IMG/VR virus record: IMGVR_UViG_3300042565_000370
Location: 1 to 30,140 of that record
Reading direction: 5' to 3' (one strand)
DNA from: a virus
DNA: 30,140 nt
In this document: piece by piece, positions 27,732 to 30,140 of the stretch
How the letters are laid out: the number at the start of each line of letters is the position of its first letter
How positions within the stretch are numbered: the stretch's first letter is position 1
Notes under the pieces: generated by a model
The model's input: the letters and a program-made list of their open reading frames with translations, nothing else
Told to the model about the DNA's origin: nothing
The model's database searches: none
Translations under genes and position numbers: made by a program

Positions 27732-28756
27732 GCAACAAGAGAATAACAGACCTAACCGAACTAACCAATCCCACAACGGATGATGTCTTTCCAGTTGTTG
27801 ACATAGCAACCAACACAACTACAAAGGTTCAATTAGGCAACTTGCCTGTTCCGAGTTCTGTGACAACTGCATTGGCTACCAAACAAGATTCACTTGTTTC
27901 GGGAACAAATATCAAGACCATCAATTCAACATCGGTTTTGGGTAGTGGGAACATCGCAGTTCAAGAAACTCTTGTAAGTGGAACGAATATCAAAACGCTG
28001 AACAACACATCTCTTTTGGGAAGTGGTAACATCGTTTTAACTGCAAACCCAAGCGGTGTGAGTGGTGCTATTCAGTTCAGCAATGGTAGTGCGTTTGCAA
28101 GTGATGCCGCTAACTTGTTTTGGGATGATACCAATAATAGGTTGGGGGTTGGGACGAATGCACCTGGACAAAGCATAGAGACAACAGGCGGTATAAGGTT
28201 AAGCGGTAGCGGAAGTCAAACTTTGGAATTTAGTAATGCTTCTTCTGCTCAATTTAGAGCGATTTTTGGTGGTTTTTCTTTTAGAAGTAGCACAGGAGTA
28301 TTTATTTCTAATGTAGACGGCACTCCCACTGCACGACTACACATTCAAGGCAGCGGCTCAACATCCGCCACTACATCGCTTTTGGTGCAGGATAGTGCGG
28401 GTACGGAAAGGTTAAAATTAACTGATGCAGGTACTTTAACTGTTGTTGGAATCAATACAAGCATAGTTCAATTAAATTATATCAATACTGTTGGTGGTGT
28501 ATATAGTATAATGCAAGGCAATAACGCCAATGGCAACGCAAAATTTTACCAATTTGTTTCTATTGGTACAAGTTCAGACCCTGTAGCAAGTGCAGCACTA
28601 GAAGTTGTTAGCACAACCAAAGGTTTCCTACCACCCCGAATGACAACAACCCAAAAGAACGCCATCGCATCACCCGCAGCGGGATTGGTTGTTTATGATT
28701 CCACAACTAACAAATTACAATGCTACAATGGTAGCACTTGGAACGATTTATTCTAA
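27728..28756 (+). CDS. Tail fibre protein
   Basis: This 342-residue protein begins MSNKRITDLTELTNPTTDDVFPVVDIATNTTTKVQLGNLPVP, as many fibre N-termini that bind the baseplate do. Two near-identical 26-residue repeats follow (LVSGTNIKTINSTSVLGSGNI and LVSGTNIKTLNNTSLLGSGNI), then Ser/Thr/Gly-rich strand repeats, and a C-terminal segment ALEVVSTTKGFLPPRMTTTQKNAI and VYDSTTNKLQCYNGSTWNDL found at the ends of many Bacteroidota fibres. It should bind the host surface. DNA of the repeats is also similar, so they could recombine. Confidence 0.78.
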   Translation: MSNKRITDLTELTNPTTDDVFPVVDIATNTTTKVQLGNLPVPSSVTTALATKQDSLVSGTNIKTINSTSVLGSGNIAVQETLVSGTNIKTLNNTSLLGSGNIVLTANPSGVSGAIQFSNGSAFASDAANLFWDDTNNRLGVGTNAPGQSIETTGGIRLSGSGSQTLEFSNASSAQFRAIFGGFSFRSSTGVFISNVDGTPTARLHIQGSGSTSATTSLLVQDSAGTERLKLTDAGTLTVVGINTSIVQLNYINTVGGVYSIMQGNNANGNAKFYQFVSIGTSSDPVASAALEVVSTTKGFLPPRMTTTQKNAIASPAAGLVVYDSTTNKLQCYNGSTWNDLF

Positions 28757-28761
28757 TTTTG
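28754..28761 (+). promoter_or_regulatory. Possible -7 element (TAATTTTG)
   Basis: A perfect TAnnTTTG overlaps the stop of the fibre gene, 15 bases before ATG 28777. No TTTG or TTG is found 20 bases upstream, so this is weak and may be chance in AT-rich spacer. Confidence 0.25.
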
Positions 28762-28776
28762 TAAAAAAATAAGACA

Positions 28777-29118
28777 ATGCAAGCAATAAAAATTTTAAGC
28801 CCCGTAAACCTAACAAGCGGTTTATCAATCCCATCGGGTTCAATCGTAGTAATCGCAGAAGGTTACGCTGATGTAAAAAGTCAAAAAGACGGAATCATCC
28901 CCGCCCAAATCGCAACCTTTGTTTTTGCAAGTGTACAAGCATTGACAGAAGGCAAAGCACCGATTCAAGGTATCGAAGATTTTAACACTACTTTTTCCGG
29001 CTTAGAGTTAACCGTTGCGAGTTATGAAAGTTTATCAGCAGAAGTTTTGTTAATTAATGCAGTTGAATCAGCACTTGAAAAGATTTACCCTAATCAAGTT
29101 GAAATAGTTAATTTGTAA
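28777..29118 (+). CDS. Fibre-associated hypothetical protein
   Basis: This 113-residue protein has an N-terminal strand-rich half (MQAIKILSPVNLTSGLSIPSGSIVVIAEGYADV) and a helical end (SLSAEVLLINAVESALEKIYPNQVEIVNL). Its place directly after the fibre gene suggests a fibre chaperone or a small virion protein. No motif known. Confidence 0.55.
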   Translation: MQAIKILSPVNLTSGLSIPSGSIVVIAEGYADVKSQKDGIIPAQIATFVFASVQALTEGKAPIQGIEDFNTTFSGLELTVASYESLSAEVLLINAVESALEKIYPNQVEIVNL

Positions 29119-29121
29119 ATA

Positions 29122-29301
29122 GTGAAAAACCTGAATGATACCACGGCATCCATCGCCACTGCGGTCAGCGGTTCAAGTGCTTTCATCACTTTTGCTCAAA
29201 TTTATCAGCCTTTGGTTACCTTTGGGGTGGGGATTCTTGGTATTATTTCGGGCGTTTTGGCTGTTATTTATTGGAGTAAAAAAATTAATCGCATCAAATG
29301 A
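29122..29301 (+). CDS. Small membrane protein, holin candidate
   Basis: GTG 29122 to TGA 29299-29301 encodes 59 residues with a polar N-terminus (VKNLNDTTASIATAVSGSS), one hydrophobic stretch of about 20 (VTFGVGILGIISGVLAVIYW) and a basic end (SKKINRIK). It overlaps the next gene by 4 bases (ATGA at 29298). This is the shape of a small pinholin/holin, and the next two genes also encode exported or anchored proteins, so a lysis role is reasonable. A 69-residue frame overlapping it in another phase is a shadow. Confidence 0.55.
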   Translation: MKNLNDTTASIATAVSGSSAFITFAQIYQPLVTFGVGILGIISGVLAVIYWSKKINRIK

Positions 29302-29579
29302 CCGTAAAAAAACCATCCGCAAATCCGCTACCAATTTCGTTTGATCAATTCCGAAAGAATCCCGTTGCTGGGGTTGCTTTCCTTGCATTGGTAGGTGTGA
29401 GCTATTTATACTATGATGTCAAGTCATCTTACACCGAGCAACTTGAGAACTCCAACAAGAAAATTGAAGCGTTGGATTTGAAGATTGATCGTCTTGGATA
29501 TGCTCTCAAGAAATCCGATTCCGCATTGGCTGCTGCCATCACAGAACTTCGCATCATCAACACCGTCAAAAAATTATGA
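29298..29579 (+). CDS. Membrane-anchored coiled-coil protein
   Basis: This 93-residue protein has one membrane segment (about residues 22-39, VAGVAFLALVGVSYLYYD) and then a coiled coil (SYTEQLENSNKKIEALDLKIDRLGYALKKSDSAL). A single N-terminal anchor with a coiled-coil tail resembles the inner-membrane partner of a spanin pair. Overlaps both neighbours by 4 bases. Confidence 0.55.
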   Translation: MTVKKPSANPLPISFDQFRKNPVAGVAFLALVGVSYLYYDVKSSYTEQLENSNKKIEALDLKIDRLGYALKKSDSALAAAITELRIINTVKKL

Positions 29580-30022
29580 GGTACTTTGTCATTTTGTTTT
29601 GTCTGTTCATCGCAGCCATTGAGATTGCCTTCCCAGTTGGTGCAGTTACAACACCCCCGATTGATGAGGTGGAAGCAATGTTGAAAAAGGTTGAATCAAA
29701 TCTTCGTCAAGCATCGGCAGTTGTCTCCGTAGCAAAAGCCAAAGGAGAAGAAATGGTTGAAGGCAAGGTGCAAGAGAAAGAGCAATTGAAAGAAGCGGTG
29801 GTTGTTGCTGAAAAGAAAGCCGAATCTGTGGTTCAACAGATGCAAGTTGTTCAAGACCAAATGGAGGTGTATGCCGTCAAGATGGTAGGTGCTGGATTGG
29901 ATACTACCACCACACCAATTGAGTTTAAAGGGAAGATCTATGATGCGTATTTGAACTATCTCTCCGAAGGTGGAAAAGAAGAGTTTGACTATTTTAGAAT
30001 GTACTTATGGGAGCAAAAGTAA
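29576..30022 (+). CDS. Exported coiled-coil protein
   Basis: This 148-residue protein has a hydrophobic N-terminus (FVILFCLFIAAIEIAFPVGA, likely cleaved or anchoring) and an extended helix (EAMLKKVESNLRQASAVVSVAKAKGEEMVEGKVQEKEQLKEA...) followed by a compact C-terminal part with GKIYDAYLNYLSEGGKEEFDYFRMYLW. It has no lipobox. Together with the previous gene it could span the envelope during lysis, or it could be a structural protein. Uncertain. Confidence 0.55.
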   Translation: MRYFVILFCLFIAAIEIAFPVGAVTTPPIDEVEAMLKKVESNLRQASAVVSVAKAKGEEMVEGKVQEKEQLKEAVVVAEKKAESVVQQMQVVQDQMEVYAVKMVGAGLDTTTTPIEFKGKIYDAYLNYLSEGGKEEFDYFRMYLWEQK

Positions 30023-30126
30023 ACATCACATCATTTCGGGCAAAACCCAAAAACAAATTGGGCAGACATACCAAGCACAAGAACAAGCATAAGAGTTCCA
30101 AACCATATAAAGGACAAGGCAAATGA
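30007..30126 (+). CDS. Tiny highly basic protein (39 aa)
   Basis: ATG 30007 to TGA 30124-30126 encodes 39 residues with many Lys and His (RHTKHKNKHKSSKPYKGQGK). It overlaps the preceding gene by 16 bases and the next ATG by 4 bases (ATGA), so it belongs to the lysis-region operon. Small basic proteins with this KHKNKHK-KPYKGQG ending are recurrent in Bacteroidota phages. Function unknown, nucleic acid or envelope binding possible. Confidence 0.6.
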   Translation: MGAKVNITSFRAKPKNKLGRHTKHKNKHKSSKPYKGQGK

Positions 30127-30140
30127 TAGACAAAATCAAA
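30123..30140 (+). CDS. Start of next gene, 3' partial (probably the lysin)
   Basis: ATG 30123 overlaps the previous TGA by 4 bases and reads MIDKIK before the window ends. On position it should be a lysis gene. If the genome is circular it would be the N-terminus of the lysin whose C-terminus begins this window, but simple joining of the ends shifts the frame, so some bases are missing between them. Confidence 0.45.

Noticed and set aside
29135-29344. 69-residue frame starting at 29135
   Set aside because: It overlaps two tightly linked membrane-protein frames (29122-29301 and 29298-29579), which have sensible starts and overlaps, and its own sequence looks out of frame.
1-30140. CRISPR array, tRNA, rRNA, insertion sequence, integrase or attachment site
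   Set aside because: No regularly spaced repeats, cloverleaf-like stretch, transposase or recombinase gene was found on reading both strands.

Overview
The window is almost entirely phage DNA. Every confident gene lies on the + strand, and most neighbours overlap by 4 bases (ATGA) or are separated by only a few. Together the genes give a siphovirus-like, dsDNA tailed phage: terminase, portal, HK97-type capsid with XkdF-like protease, tape measure, tail fibre, own helicase and recombinases, and lysis genes. The host is most likely a member of the Bacteroidota. Intergenic gaps carry the Bacteroidota promoter signature (TTTG, about 20 bases, then TAnnTTTG), Shine-Dalgarno sequences are nearly absent, and several proteins look like families known mainly from Bacteroidota phages (DUF6712-type connector, portal-MuF fusion, the lysin). 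Base composition is moderate, about 40% GC by eye, with AT-richer islands at about 7.7-8.3 kb and 10.2-11.3 kb. No integrase, tRNA, rRNA, CRISPR or insertion sequence was seen.

Layout. 1-0.6 kb: 3' part of an L,D-transpeptidase-like lysin and a holin-like protein. 0.6-4.4 kb: portal, connector and neck genes, with an overlapping pair of membrane proteins. 4.4-7.7 kb: small HTH regulator, ERF annealing protein, YqaJ exonuclease and a string of tiny genes. 7.7-8.3 kb: an accessory cassette consisting of a promoter, a structured RNA with two kissing hairpin loops, a U-tract, and a PD-(D/E)XK-like nuclease. 8.3-12.7 kb: replisome organiser, DnaB-type helicase, an ABC-ATPase/GNAT fusion, a zinc-ribbon protein, a DnaA-domain-IV protein and a sigma-like protein. 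12.7-17.1 kb: HNH endonuclease, TerS-like protein, two glycosyltransferases and TerL. 17.1-23.7 kb: tail-assembly chaperone with a likely -1 frameshift, tail proteins and tape measure. 23.7-26.8 kb: prohead protease, scaffold-like protein, major capsid, putative tail tube, then a strong terminator. 26.8-30.1 kb: fibre-region genes, small membrane/lysis genes and a short basic protein. The last 18 bases start a further gene.

The right-hand end (start codon of a gene after lysis-like genes) and the left-hand end (C-terminal part of the lysin) fit a circularly permuted genome slightly longer than this window, though this cannot be proven here. Transcription seems to be punctuated by a small set of promoters with fixed spacing that fire only 4-9 bases ahead of start codons, i.e. 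(near-)leaderless mRNAs.

The least expected items are the kissing-loop RNA ahead of the nuclease gene, the ABC-GNAT fusion (COG2401-like architecture), the glycosyltransferase pair inserted between the terminase genes, the tail-chaperone frameshift, the portal-winged helix-MuF fusion, and the set of near-leaderless promoters, one of which has a palindrome in its spacer.
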